Source: Fusobacterium sp. (GTDB lineage Bacteria > Fusobacteriota > Fusobacteriia > Fusobacteriales > Fusobacteriaceae). From it: a stretch of 19,779 nt of DNA. This document shows positions 1 through 7,330 of the stretch, one piece after another. The position numbers and the translations under genes were made by a program. The notes under the pieces are model-generated. The model worked only from the letters and a program-made list of their open reading frames with translations. It did no database searches and was not told the origin of the DNA. Position 1 is the stretch's first letter; each line of letters starts with the position of its first letter. The DNA lies in contig JAHHSZ010000026.1 in assembly GCA_020024915.1 (NCBI GenBank), positions 1-19,779 on the forward strand, in the 5' to 3' direction.

Positions 1-854
1 AAAGAGGATACTTAGGTATGCTGAATGATGAGATATTTCCAATGGACGGAGGATACGTATCTGGTATAATTGACAGAGGTGGAACTTGTTTATTAACAGC
101 TAGATGTTTAGAATTTAAAGATCCTAAATTTAGAGCAATAGCAGCTCAAAACTTAAAAAAAAGAGGAATAGAAGGTCTAGTTGTAATAGGAGGAGATGGT
201 TCTTACCATGGAGCTGACCTATTATCAAAAGAGCATGGAATAAAAGTTGTAGGTATTCCAGGAACTATAGACAATGACATTAAAGGGACAGATTATACGT
301 TAGGTTTTGATACTTGTTTAAATACAATACTTGATGCTGTTTCTAAAATTAGAGATACAGCAACATCTCATGAGAGAACAATATTGATAGAGGTAATGGG
401 AAGACATGCTGGAGACTTAGCTTTACAAGCTTGTTTAGCAGGTGGAGGAGATGGACTTTTGATACCAGAAATGGATAATCCAATTGAGTTATTAGCTTTC
501 CAAATTAAAGAGAGAAGAAAAAGAGGGAAATTACATGATATAGTCTTGGTTGCTGAAGGAGTAGGAAAGGTTCAAGATGTGGAAGCTGCTCTTAAAGAGA
601 AGATAACTACTGAGGTTAGAAGTGTCGTTTTGGGACACGTACAAAGAGGAGGAACTCCTTCAGGATTTGATAGAGTATTAGCAACTAGAATGGGAGCTAA
701 AGCAATAGAATTATTAGAAAATGGAGAGGGAGGAGTAATGGTTGGAATAGAGAACAACAAAATCATAACTCATCCAATATCTTATGCTTGGGACGGAGAG
801 AGAAACTATGACTTCAGACCAGATTATGAATTAGCTCTTCTTTTAGCAAAATAG
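1..854 (+). CDS. pfkA: ATP-dependent 6-phosphofructokinase, 5' end outside window
   Basis: Phosphorylates fructose 6-phosphate to fructose 1,6-bisphosphate with ATP, the committed step of glycolysis, in the cytoplasm. The frame is open to the left edge: the codons before the first visible ATG (18) read RGYLG, which matches the family just before this point, so the ATG is internal. By comparison with E. coli PfkA about 42 residues are missing, including the N-terminal GGDAPG nucleotide loop. Counting from the ATG at 18, GGDGS is at 58-62, PGTIDNDI with the catalytic Asp85 at 81-88, and the substrate-binding EVMGR at 125-129. All are intact. A small coiled-coil gene follows after 19 bases and probably shares the transcript. 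The pairing with GlpX, 16 kb downstream, gives both directions of this step. Family assignment is certain. Confidence 0.97.
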   Translation, partial: RGYLGMLNDEIFPMDGGYVSGIIDRGGTCLLTARCLEFKDPKFRAIAAQNLKKRGIEGLVVIGGDGSYHGADLLSKEHGIKVVGIPGTIDNDIKGTDYTLGFDTCLNTILDAVSKIRDTATSHERTILIEVMGRHAGDLALQACLAGGGDGLLIPEMDNPIELLAFQIKERRKRGKLHDIVLVAEGVGKVQDVEAALKEKITTEVRSVVLGHVQRGGTPSGFDRVLATRMGAKAIELLENGEGGVMVGIENNKIITHPISYAWDGERNYDFRPDYELALLLAK

Positions 855-873
855 TAGTATATGGAGGGAAAAA

Positions 874-1179
874 ATGGTAGATAACGTATTAGAATTAGTA
901 AGAAAAGAGAGAAGAAAAAATAAAATAAAAAGAGAGATCGAAGATAACGATAAAAAGATCAGAGACAACAGAAAAAGAGTGGAGTTATTGCGTAACTTAA
1001 AAGAGTATGTGAAGCCAAATATGAACTATGAAGAGTTTATAGATATATTAGAAAATATGCAGTCAGATTATGAGGATAGAGTAGATGATTATATCATTAA
1101 AAATGCCGAATTAGGAAAAGAGAGAAGAGATATTAACAAATCTCTAAAAGAGTTAAAGAAAGTTTTAAAAGAAGTGTAG
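874..1179 (+). CDS. Small charged coiled-coil protein, unknown function
   Basis: A 101-residue protein that I do not recognise. It is very rich in Lys, Arg, Glu and Asp, has no Cys, no signal peptide and no membrane segment. Residues 5-48 and 65-101 look like two long amphipathic helices, probably coiled coil, separated by a Pro/Asn/Tyr-containing linker (around KPNMNYEEF). The start is supported by ATGGAGGG about 6 bases upstream. It lies 19 bases after pfkA and just before a strong terminator, so it is the last gene of the pfkA transcript. That context says nothing firm about function. A cytoplasmic structural or adaptor role is only a guess. Confidence 0.75.
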   Translation: MVDNVLELVRKERRKNKIKREIEDNDKKIRDNRKRVELLRNLKEYVKPNMNYEEFIDILENMQSDYEDRVDDYIIKNAELGKERRDINKSLKELKKVLKEV

Positions 1180-1190
1180 TTTAGTTATTG

Positions 1191-1229
1191 ATAGTTGTGT
1201 GAAGTATATACTTTACACAACTATTTTTT
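1191..1229 (+). terminator. Rho-independent terminator after the pfkA transcript
   Basis: A perfect 10-bp outer stem (ATAGTTGTGT paired with ACACAACTAT), continued by a G-T wobble and a 4-bp inner stem AAGT/ACTT around an ATAT loop. It is followed directly by a run of seven T (1223-1229). It ends the pfkA and coiled-coil gene unit and separates it from the recR promoter. Confidence 0.9.
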
Positions 1230-1249
1230 AAATTGTTAAAATAAAAGGG

Positions 1250-1278
1250 TTGAAGAAGAGATGAAAATTTGAGATAAT
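1250..1278 (+). promoter_or_regulatory. Sigma70-type promoter of recR-hydF
   Basis: TTGAAG (1250-1255), a 17-bp spacer and GATAAT (1273-1278), each one mismatch from consensus, lying between the upstream terminator and recR. Predicted transcription start is near 1285, giving a short leader that contains the GAGGAG ribosome binding site at 1301-1306. Confidence 0.7.
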
Positions 1279-1311
1279 ATTAATATAATTAGTATAGATT
1301 GAGGAGAGAAA

Positions 1312-1905
1312 ATGGCAACAAAAAGTTTAGAGAGATTGATAGATGAATTTAATAAACTTCCGGGAATAGGGAGAAAAAGTGCTGCAAGATTAGCTTTTCA
1401 TATATTAGAGATGAGTGATGAGCAGGTTGAAAAATTTATAGAAGCACTTAGAGGAGCGAAGGAAGTTATAAAAAGATGCCCTAAATGCGGGGACTTTTGT
1501 GAAAAAGATCTGTGTGAGATCTGTTCAAATGAATTAAGAGATAAGGGAACCGTCTGTATTGTAGAAGATAGTAGAGATATAGTATCCTTTGAGAAAATGG
1601 GAAAATACAAGGGGCTGTACCATGTATTAGGTGGAAAAATAGCACCATTAAATGGGATAACTCCAGATAAACTAAATATTAAATCTTTATTGGAAAGAGT
1701 TGCTATTGAGGAGATACAAGAGATAATATTAGCATTAAATCCAGATTTAGAGGGAGAAACAACATCTCTATATCTAACTAAACTATTAAAACCTTTTGGA
1801 ATAAAAGTGACAAAGATAGCTAGTGGAATTCCAATGGGAGGAAATATAGAGTTTGCTGATAGTGCTACAATATTTAAGGCATTAGATGGAAGGCAAGAAG
1901 TTTAG
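1312..1905 (+). CDS. recR: Recombination mediator protein RecR
   Basis: Works with RecO (and RecF) to load RecA on SSB-coated single-stranded DNA during gap repair. It forms a ring clamp around DNA. At 197 residues it is the usual length. In order: helix-hairpin-helix LPGIGRKSAARLAFH (16-30), a four-Cys zinc finger (C56, C59, C68, C71, with an extra C63), a Toprim domain starting at VCIVEDSRD and including NPDLEGETT, and the conserved C-terminal tail SGIPMGGNIEFAD. The start follows GAGGAG at good spacing. In many Firmicutes and Proteobacteria recR lies next to dnaX and ybaB. Here it is instead the first gene before hydF, 45 bases apart, under its own promoter. Confidence 0.97.
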   Translation: MATKSLERLIDEFNKLPGIGRKSAARLAFHILEMSDEQVEKFIEALRGAKEVIKRCPKCGDFCEKDLCEICSNELRDKGTVCIVEDSRDIVSFEKMGKYKGLYHVLGGKIAPLNGITPDKLNIKSLLERVAIEEIQEIILALNPDLEGETTSLYLTKLLKPFGIKVTKIASGIPMGGNIEFADSATIFKALDGRQEV

Positions 1906-1950
1906 ACACAAATTGGACATAAAGAAAGAGTAGAATAAGGGAGAATAGTT

Positions 1951-3171
1951 ATGATAGATACACCGAGGGGGAATAGAGTACATATAGCAATCTTTGGGAG
2001 AACAAATGCTGGGAAATCAAGTATTATAAATAAAATAACAAATCAAAATATATCATTGGTATCAGATGTGAGAGGAACTACAACAGATCCTGTGTATAAG
2101 GCAATGGAGTTATTACCAATAGGTCCAGTTGTGTTTATAGATACTGCTGGTGTAGATGATATGAGTGAGATAGGAGCACTTAGAGTAGAGAAGACAAAAG
2201 AAGTTTTAGCAAAGATGGATATAGCTATCTTAGTCTTATCAAGTGAGATTTTTTTGGAGAAGAGAGCTTTAGATTATGAAAAAGATTGGCTTCAAGAGAT
2301 TAAAAAGAGAGAGAAACCATATATAGTTCTTTTGAATAAGATAGACTTATTGAAGGATTCAGAGAGAATCACTTTTATAAAAGAGATAGAGAGTGAATTG
2401 AAGTGTGAAGTTAATGAGATAACTACATTAAATGGTGAAGATATAAAAAAGATAAAGGAAAAACTCGTAGAGTATTCACCAAAGCTCATAAACGAAGAGA
2501 GATTGATAGGGGATAAGATAAAAATTGGAGATAAGATATTATTAGTGGCTCCACAGGATATACAAGCACCTAAGGGAAGGTTGATACTACCTCAAGTACA
2601 GGTAATTAGAGATATCTTGGATAACGGAGGAATACCTACAGTTGTAACTCTTGATAATCTTGATGAGGGATTGAAGATATTTCAAAATAGACCTGACTTG
2701 GTGATAACTGATTCACAAGTTTTTGGAGTAGTAAATAAAAAATTAGGAAGAGATATAAAGTTGACATCATTCTCCATAATAATGGCGAGAGCTAAGGGGG
2801 ATTTAGAGACTTTGTATGAAGGGGCTAAAAAAATAAATCAATTGAAAAGTGGTGATAGTATTCTGATTGCTGAAGCTTGCACTCATCATCAATTGAAGGG
2901 GGATATAGCTAGAGAGAAATTACCACAGCTTTTGAAGAGTAAAGTTGGAGATATAGATATAGAAAATTGTTCAGGGAAGGATTTTCCGAAAGATATATCA
3001 AAATATAGTTTAATAATCCATTGTGGTTCTTGTATGTTGAATAGAAGTGAGACATTGAGTAGATTAAAAGAGTCAACAGATAAGAATATACCAATCACAA
3101 ATTTTGGAATGGCAATTGCAGAGATCAATGGAATATTAGATAGAGTGATGGAGATATTTTTAAGGAGGTAA
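1951..3171 (+). CDS. hydF: [FeFe]-hydrogenase H-cluster maturation GTPase HydF
   Basis: Scaffold on which the 2Fe subcluster made by HydE and HydG is assembled before delivery to apo-hydrogenase. 406 residues, normal length. The N-terminal GTPase domain has GRTNAGKS (16-23), DTAG (64-67) and NKID (129-132). A dimerisation domain follows, then the iron-sulfur domain with C310-x-H312, 44 residues, then H357-C358-x2-C361. This is the family's CxH...HCxxC cluster ligand set, with spacing at the short end. Start supported by AAGGGAGA at 1937-1944. It implies an active-site [FeFe]-hydrogenase elsewhere in the genome. HydE and HydG are not in this window. Confidence 0.96.
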   Translation: MIDTPRGNRVHIAIFGRTNAGKSSIINKITNQNISLVSDVRGTTTDPVYKAMELLPIGPVVFIDTAGVDDMSEIGALRVEKTKEVLAKMDIAILVLSSEIFLEKRALDYEKDWLQEIKKREKPYIVLLNKIDLLKDSERITFIKEIESELKCEVNEITTLNGEDIKKIKEKLVEYSPKLINEERLIGDKIKIGDKILLVAPQDIQAPKGRLILPQVQVIRDILDNGGIPTVVTLDNLDEGLKIFQNRPDLVITDSQVFGVVNKKLGRDIKLTSFSIIMARAKGDLETLYEGAKKINQLKSGDSILIAEACTHHQLKGDIAREKLPQLLKSKVGDIDIENCSGKDFPKDISKYSLIIHCGSCMLNRSETLSRLKESTDKNIPITNFGMAIAEINGILDRVMEIFLRR

Positions 3172-3175
3172 GAAA

Positions 3176-3589
3176 ATGAGGAAAGTAGTATTGGGAATGA
3201 TGCTATTGGTAGGAACAATAGCACAAGCAAGTTGGTGGGGAGGTCTAAATAGTGGAACAAGAGCAGCTATTATTGGTGGGTCAGCTTTGATTTTAAATAA
3301 TTCATACCAAAATAGTGAATTGAAACATCAAAGAGATTTAGACAATCTTGATACACAGATTAGAAGAGATTATGAAAAGCAAGCAGTTGCAGAGAATGCT
3401 CATAGAAAATATAGTGGATCAGGAGTGCCAGCAAGATTAAGATATCCAGATGCCAATAACTATAGCGGACAAGGTTATGAAAGAGAGATGAGACGTAGTT
3501 CAAATCAAACTGGAAAAGTTATATTTTCTGATGGAAAAACTCAAATAATAGAGTTGGCAGATGGAACAAGAATAACATTAAATCAATAA
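3176..3589 (+). CDS. Small exported protein, unknown function
   Basis: 137 residues. I do not recognise the family. Residues 1-19 form a clear Sec signal peptide (MRK, hydrophobic core, then AQA with predicted cleavage before SWWGG), so the mature protein is periplasmic or surface exposed. A Gly/Ala/Ile stretch (about 26-41) could be a second short hydrophobic segment. A polar Asp/Arg/Gln-rich helix follows, then a C-terminal beta-like tail (VIFSDGKTQIIELADGTRI). The AAGGAGG ribosome binding site overlaps the last two codons of hydF, and the ATG is 4 bases after the hydF stop. Translation is therefore likely coupled, although nothing suggests a shared function. Confidence 0.75.
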   Translation: MRKVVLGMMLLVGTIAQASWWGGLNSGTRAAIIGGSALILNNSYQNSELKHQRDLDNLDTQIRRDYEKQAVAENAHRKYSGSGVPARLRYPDANNYSGQGYEREMRRSSNQTGKVIFSDGKTQIIELADGTRITLNQ

Positions 3590-3606
3590 AAAAGGGCTGT
3601 ATAATA

Positions 3607-3650
3607 AATAGTGTATCAAGATTTCTCGAGATCCTGATACACTATTTTTT
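3607..3650 (+). terminator. Rho-independent terminator after recR-hydF unit
   Basis: Perfect 12-bp stem AATAGTGTATCA (3607-3618) with TGATACACTATT (3635-3646), a short inner GAT/ATC stem, and T-tract 3645-3650. It lies between convergent genes. On the minus strand the following bases are only partly T-rich, so bidirectional use for the ATPase gene is possible but weaker. Confidence 0.88.
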
Positions 3651-3724
3651 CTATTTTTGTAAAAAAGTTGAAATAATATAAAATTTCCTTTTTAACCATC
3701 AACATTATTTCACAAAGAACCATA

Positions 3725-4951
3725 TTATTCTGATATATATTCTTCTAATAAAAAATCAATAATTTTTTTTCTTATTATTCCATCAATATTATATTCATCT
3801 AAATTATCCATAGAAAGTACATACTTAGGATAATTATCTTCTATTTTCTTTAGAGGAGAAAATTCTCTCTCTGTAGTTTCAGAGGAGGCTAATAAGTATG
3901 TAACTTGAATATATAGCTTTTGATTTTCTAAAGTACCTATAAAATCAATCTCTTTTGTATTTAATTTTCCTATATTTACTGTATATTTTCTTCTAAGAAG
4001 TTCTAAGTAAACTATATTTTCTAAATATCCAGCTATATCGTTTGGTCTATAACCTAATTTTGCATGTCTAAATCCTAAATCAGTAAGATAAAACTTTTCC
4101 ATTGTTTCTAAAAGAACTTTCCCTTTTATATCATATCTTTGAACTGTTGAGAGAATATATGCATTTTCTAAAGCTTTTAAATAGTTATAAACAGTTTCTC
4201 TACTTAATTTTCTTCCTTGACTTTTTAAAAAATCAGAAACATTTTTTGCAGAAAAAGTATTTCCTATATTATCAAAAATATATAAAATAATTCTTTCAAG
4301 AAGCTCAACATCTCTTATATTATTTCTTGTAACGATATCTTTCAATAAAATGGAACTATAAATATCAGATAAATATTGATAAACATTACTTTTATTATAA
4401 TTAAAATTATGAATTCCTGGAAGTCCTCCAAATTGAAGATACTGCTCGAAATATTCTTCGTTAGTTAGAATTTTTTTGGGATTTTGAACTTTAGCAAAAT
4501 CTATATATTCTTTAAAAGAAAGGGGATAAACTTTAATTTCTACATATCTTCCTGCTATATATGTTGCAAGTTCAGATGAAAGTAAATTAGCATTTGAACC
4601 TGTTATATAGATATCACAATCTAAATCAACCATAAAAGAATTTATAGCTTTTTCCCAATGCTCAACTTCTTGTATCTCATCAAGAAGAATATATACTTTT
4701 CCTATTAAAGTTTGAGATTTTTCTATTATATGCTTATATAAAATCTTAAACTCTGTTAGTTCGCTAAACATTAAAGATTCAAAATTTATATAAATAATAT
4801 TTTGAGAAGAAATTCCTTTTTCAAGTAGTTCTTGTGAAATCAATTTTAAAATCATAGATTTTCCACTTCTTCTCATTCCAGTAATAACTTTTACTACAGG
4901 TTTATCAATAAAATTTTTAATTTTATTAAGATATAAGTCTCTTTTTATCAT
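3725..4951 (-). CDS. AAA-type ATPase with DUF4143 C-terminal domain
   Basis: 408 residues, the typical layout of the widespread AAA_14/DUF4143 proteins, whose cellular role is not established. Walker A is GMRRSGKS (25-32), Walker B is VYILLDEIQ (86-94, with D91 and E92), a polar sensor strand ITGSN lies at 116-120, and an arginine-finger-like AGR at 133-135. A winged-helix-like segment spans about 230-275. The DUF4143 end (about 285-408) carries E311, E334-x-D336 and QVTY (349-352), an arrangement resembling PD-(D/E)xK nuclease folds. Whether it cuts DNA is unknown. The start follows GGAGGTG. It stands alone with its own promoter, is even richer in A and T than its neighbours, and faces the hydF unit, so it looks like an accessory, horizontally moving gene. 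Confidence 0.9.
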   Translation of the reverse strand: MIKRDLYLNKIKNFIDKPVVKVITGMRRSGKSMILKLISQELLEKGISSQNIIYINFESLMFSELTEFKILYKHIIEKSQTLIGKVYILLDEIQEVEHWEKAINSFMVDLDCDIYITGSNANLLSSELATYIAGRYVEIKVYPLSFKEYIDFAKVQNPKKILTNEEYFEQYLQFGGLPGIHNFNYNKSNVYQYLSDIYSSILLKDIVTRNNIRDVELLERIILYIFDNIGNTFSAKNVSDFLKSQGRKLSRETVYNYLKALENAYILSTVQRYDIKGKVLLETMEKFYLTDLGFRHAKLGYRPNDIAGYLENIVYLELLRRKYTVNIGKLNTKEIDFIGTLENQKLYIQVTYLLASSETTEREFSPLKKIEDNYPKYVLSMDNLDEYNIDGIIRKKIIDFLLEEYISE

Positions 4952-4971
4952 AAAAGCACCTCCATATTATT

Positions 4972-5000
4972 AAAATATCATTTTTTTTAAAGTTTTGCAA
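4972..5000 (-). promoter_or_regulatory. Promoter of the AAA/DUF4143 gene
   Basis: Read on the minus strand: TTGCAA (5000-4995), 17 bp, TATTTT (4977-4972), followed by a short leader with GGAGGTG before the ATG. The -35 hexamer TTGCAA is itself palindromic. The surrounding 146-bp gap holds nothing else I can support. Confidence 0.55.
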
Positions 5001-5097
5001 CATATAAAAGACAAAAATATAAAAATGCATTATTTATAATAATATAAAATTTCTTTAATTCTTAGACCTTTTAAATATAGAATAATTTTCTAATAAA

Positions 5098-5862
5098 TTA
5101 TTTCATTTCAAGTTTTGGTATCTTAATCCCCTCTTTTTTTAGTAGCTCCAATGTGATTGAAGTTGTAGCTATACAAGTGGTGATTGGAGCTAGAAAGATC
5201 CCAAGTATAGGAATAAAGAATAAAAAGGTGAAGATACCACCACAGAGGGTAGCTTCTACTCTATATTTTTTTAGGAAATTTAAACTCTCTTCAGGAGTTA
5301 AATCATGTCTTTCTAAAGTATAATCCATAAAAGAAAAGCCTGTAAAATAACTTTGGATTAGAAAGATCAAAATAGGTATTATAAGATTGATGGGAAAGAT
5401 AAAGCTAAGCAGTAAAATTAATATAGTTCCCAATATTTGTTTGAAAAAACTTTTTATACCAATATTGATTCCACGAAGTATAAAGTTAAAATTATCTCTC
5501 ATTGTAAAGTTAAAAGTAACACCAGTCAAGTAGTTTTCAACTTTTTCAGACATATAGCTCAAAATTGGAGATAAAACTATTATCAAAATAGATTTATACA
5601 CCAAGTAGTATAAGAAAACAGAGCAAATCCATATTAAAATTCTAATAAAAATGAATATAAAGGAGTGGTAATGTTGTAATTTAAAGATATTTTCTAGTGA
5701 GGTACTGATATTCAATGAGAGTAAATTACTCAACCAGATAAAAATTAAAAATAATCCAATACTTATAAATCCTGGAATGAAATAGAATTTCTTTAACTTT
5801 GCTCTTCTTATAATTTCAAAAGAGTTAAAAAAAGCATTAAAAACTAATGTAAAAGCTCTCAT
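5098..5862 (-). CDS. EI24/CysZ-like multi-pass membrane protein
   Basis: 254 residues from the ATG at 5862. Hydrophobic spans lie at about 28-50, 68-100, 142-172 and 205-235. The stretch FMDYTLERHDLTPEES before the last hydrophobic region, and the FFIPILGIFLAPI block after it, are typical of the EI24 family (PF07264), which includes the sulfate-uptake protein CysZ. Substrate is unknown and no sulfur genes are nearby. An upstream TTG at 5880 is also open in frame. I prefer the ATG because GGAG (5870-5867) sits just before it, nothing resembling a ribosome binding site precedes the TTG, and this leaves one base after the upstream stop (GAG TAA T ATG). Translation is probably coupled to the phosphatase. 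Confidence 0.85.
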   Translation of the reverse strand: MRAFTLVFNAFFNSFEIIRRAKLKKFYFIPGFISIGLFLIFIWLSNLLSLNISTSLENIFKLQHYHSFIFIFIRILIWICSVFLYYLVYKSILIIVLSPILSYMSEKVENYLTGVTFNFTMRDNFNFILRGINIGIKSFFKQILGTILILLLSFIFPINLIIPILIFLIQSYFTGFSFMDYTLERHDLTPEESLNFLKKYRVEATLCGGIFTFLFFIPILGIFLAPITTCIATTSITLELLKKEGIKIPKLEMK

Positions 5863-5863
5863 A

Positions 5864-6487
5864 TTACTCCATTCCTTCAAGATGTGTCACATCAGAGAAA
5901 AGCTCTACAGTAAACTTACCATCACTGTAATCAACTATTGAAAGGCTTGTATTTTTAGGGATAGAGAACTCTCCCAATTCCTCAAGAGTAAGATTATTAA
6001 TTATCTTAAATATAGCTTTCAATGTTATTCCGTGAGATACTACTGCAACAATATCATCTTTTTTATGCTTAGATATTATTTTATTTATCCCTTTTTCAAC
6101 TCTCTCTATTAAATGAGGGTAAGTTTCACCATTGTAAGGTGCGGGATCATACTCTTTAGGATTTAAAAAGAAATCATGGAATTGTTTTGGATAACGTTCC
6201 TCAAACTCCTCTCTATCAACTCCCTCCATCTCTCCAACAGAGATCTCCTTAAATTCATTAATAAACTCTATTTTGATATCTCTATTTCCAACTATATGTT
6301 TAGATGTTTCAATAGTTCTTCCTAAAGGAGATGAATAAAAACTTGTAAAAGGAACAGTTTTTAATTTCTCACTCAATTTTTTAGCCTGTTCTCTTCCTTT
6401 TTCAGTAAGAGGTGAGTTTGAAGAGCCTTGGAAAATTCTAAGAGTATTCCAAACAGTCTCACCATGTCTAATAAAATAAATTTTCAT
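5864..6487 (-). CDS. Histidine phosphatase (phosphoglycerate mutase-like)
   Basis: 207-residue cytoplasmic enzyme of the histidine phosphatase superfamily (GpmB/CobC/PhoE-like branch). The RHGE motif at 7-10 supplies the phosphorylated His8. R57 lies in SPLGRT, the acid residue lies around EISVGEMEG (81-89), and the second catalytic His152 is in VSHG. Length and motifs fit a broad-specificity phosphatase or cobalamin-type phosphatase. The substrate cannot be told from sequence, and no cobalamin genes are present, so I give no gene name. Start supported by AGGAAGGA about 7 bases upstream. It is the first gene of a two-gene minus-strand unit with the EI24-like protein, and its upstream region is shared with divergent kdsB. 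Confidence 0.92.
   Translation of the reverse strand: MKIYFIRHGETVWNTLRIFQGSSNSPLTEKGREQAKKLSEKLKTVPFTSFYSSPLGRTIETSKHIVGNRDIKIEFINEFKEISVGEMEGVDREEFEERYPKQFHDFFLNPKEYDPAPYNGETYPHLIERVEKGINKIISKHKKDDIVAVVSHGITLKAIFKIINNLTLEELGEFSIPKNTSLSIVDYSDGKFTVELFSDVTHLEGME
5867..5877 (-). promoter_or_regulatory. Ribosome binding site deciding the EI24-like start
   Basis: Minus strand AAGGAATGGAG, ending 4 bases before the ATG at 5862 and lying within the last codons of the upstream phosphatase. It favours the ATG over the TTG at 5880, which it follows rather than precedes. Confidence 0.6.
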
Positions 6488-6503
6488 AATTTTGTCCTTC
6501 CTA

Positions 6504-6532
6504 TTTTAATATTAAAAGATATTTGATATAAT
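6504..6532 (+). promoter_or_regulatory. Extended -10 promoter of kdsB
   Basis: TGATATAAT (6524-6532) is a perfect extended -10. The -35 position at 17 bp spacing (TTTTAA, 6504-6509) is poor, as is common for extended -10 promoters. The leader then carries AGGAGG before the kdsB ATG. On the other strand a TATAAT occupies 6536-6531 and is the best -10 candidate for the divergent phosphatase gene. Confidence 0.5.
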
Positions 6533-6571
6533 TATACTATATATTTTACTTGATTTTTAGGAGGTTGTAAA

Positions 6572-7312
6572 ATGAAATTTTTAGGAGTGATACCATCAAG
6601 ATATACATCAACAAGATTAGAGGGTAAACCTTTGAAAGATATTTGTGGTCATACTATGGTAGAGTGGGTGTATAAAAGAGCTAAATTATCTGATTTAGAT
6701 GAGGTAGTAGTGGCAACAGATGATGAGAGAATCTACAAAGAGGTTGAAAGATTTGGAGGAAAAGTTGTTCTTACTAAGAAGGATCACGAAAATGGAACTA
6801 GTAGAATAGCAGAAGTGTGTGAAAAGTATAAAGATTATGATGTGATAGTAAATATTCAAGGAGATGAACCTCTAATTGAGAAAGATATGATTAATACAAT
6901 AATAAACTCTTTTAAAGAGGACGAGAGTATTTCTATGAGCACATTGAAATATAAATTAGAAACAATGGAGGATATAGAGAATTCTAATTATGTAAAAGTA
7001 ATTACAGATAAGAATGGATATGCTATATATTTTTCAAGAAGTGTTATTCCATATCCAAGAGAATTAAATTTACAAAATTACTATAAACATGTGGGAATCT
7101 ATGGATATAAGAGAGATTTTGTAATAGAATATGCTAAAATGGAGCCAACAGCTTTGGAACTATCAGAGTCATTAGAGCAGTTGAGAGCTATAGAAAATGG
7201 ATACAAGATAAAAGTGATGGAGACACCTTATAAGATATTGGGTGTAGATACTCAAGAGGAGCTGGAAAAGGTTAGAGAGTACATTGATAAAAATGGAATA
7301 AAACTATATTAG
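6572..7312 (+). CDS. kdsB: 3-deoxy-manno-octulosonate cytidylyltransferase (CMP-Kdo synthetase)
   Basis: Activates Kdo with CTP to CMP-Kdo, needed to attach Kdo to lipid A. It is therefore direct evidence that the organism makes lipopolysaccharide and has an outer membrane. 246 residues, close to the 248 of E. coli KdsB. The N-terminal nucleotide-binding signature is IPSRYTSTRLEGKPL (7-21). ATDDERI (48-54), HENGTSRIAEV (72-82) and the metal-binding NIQGDEP (94-100) follow, and the C-terminal half has the GIYGYKRDF and ESLEQLRAIENG blocks. The start follows AGGAGG (6559-6564). It is followed after 18 bases by the SpoIID-like lipoprotein, so both may serve the envelope from one transcript. Confidence 0.96.
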   Translation: MKFLGVIPSRYTSTRLEGKPLKDICGHTMVEWVYKRAKLSDLDEVVVATDDERIYKEVERFGGKVVLTKKDHENGTSRIAEVCEKYKDYDVIVNIQGDEPLIEKDMINTIINSFKEDESISMSTLKYKLETMEDIENSNYVKVITDKNGYAIYFSRSVIPYPRELNLQNYYKHVGIYGYKRDFVIEYAKMEPTALELSESLEQLRAIENGYKIKVMETPYKILGVDTQEELEKVREYIDKNGIKLY

Positions 7313-7330
7313 AGAGAAAAGGAGAAAAGA

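Noticed and set aside
2889..3260. 123-residue minus-strand frame opposite the hydF 3' end
   Set aside because: Runs across the HydF iron-sulfur motifs, which are clearly coding on the plus strand; hydrophobic composition is an antisense artefact of AT-rich sequence.
4102..4290. 62-residue plus-strand frame within the ATPase gene
   Set aside because: Phe/Leu/Lys low-complexity shadow of the ATPase, with no ribosome binding site.
5863..5880. TTG at 5880 as start of the EI24-like gene
   Set aside because: No ribosome binding site before it; the downstream ATG at 5862 has GGAG at good spacing.
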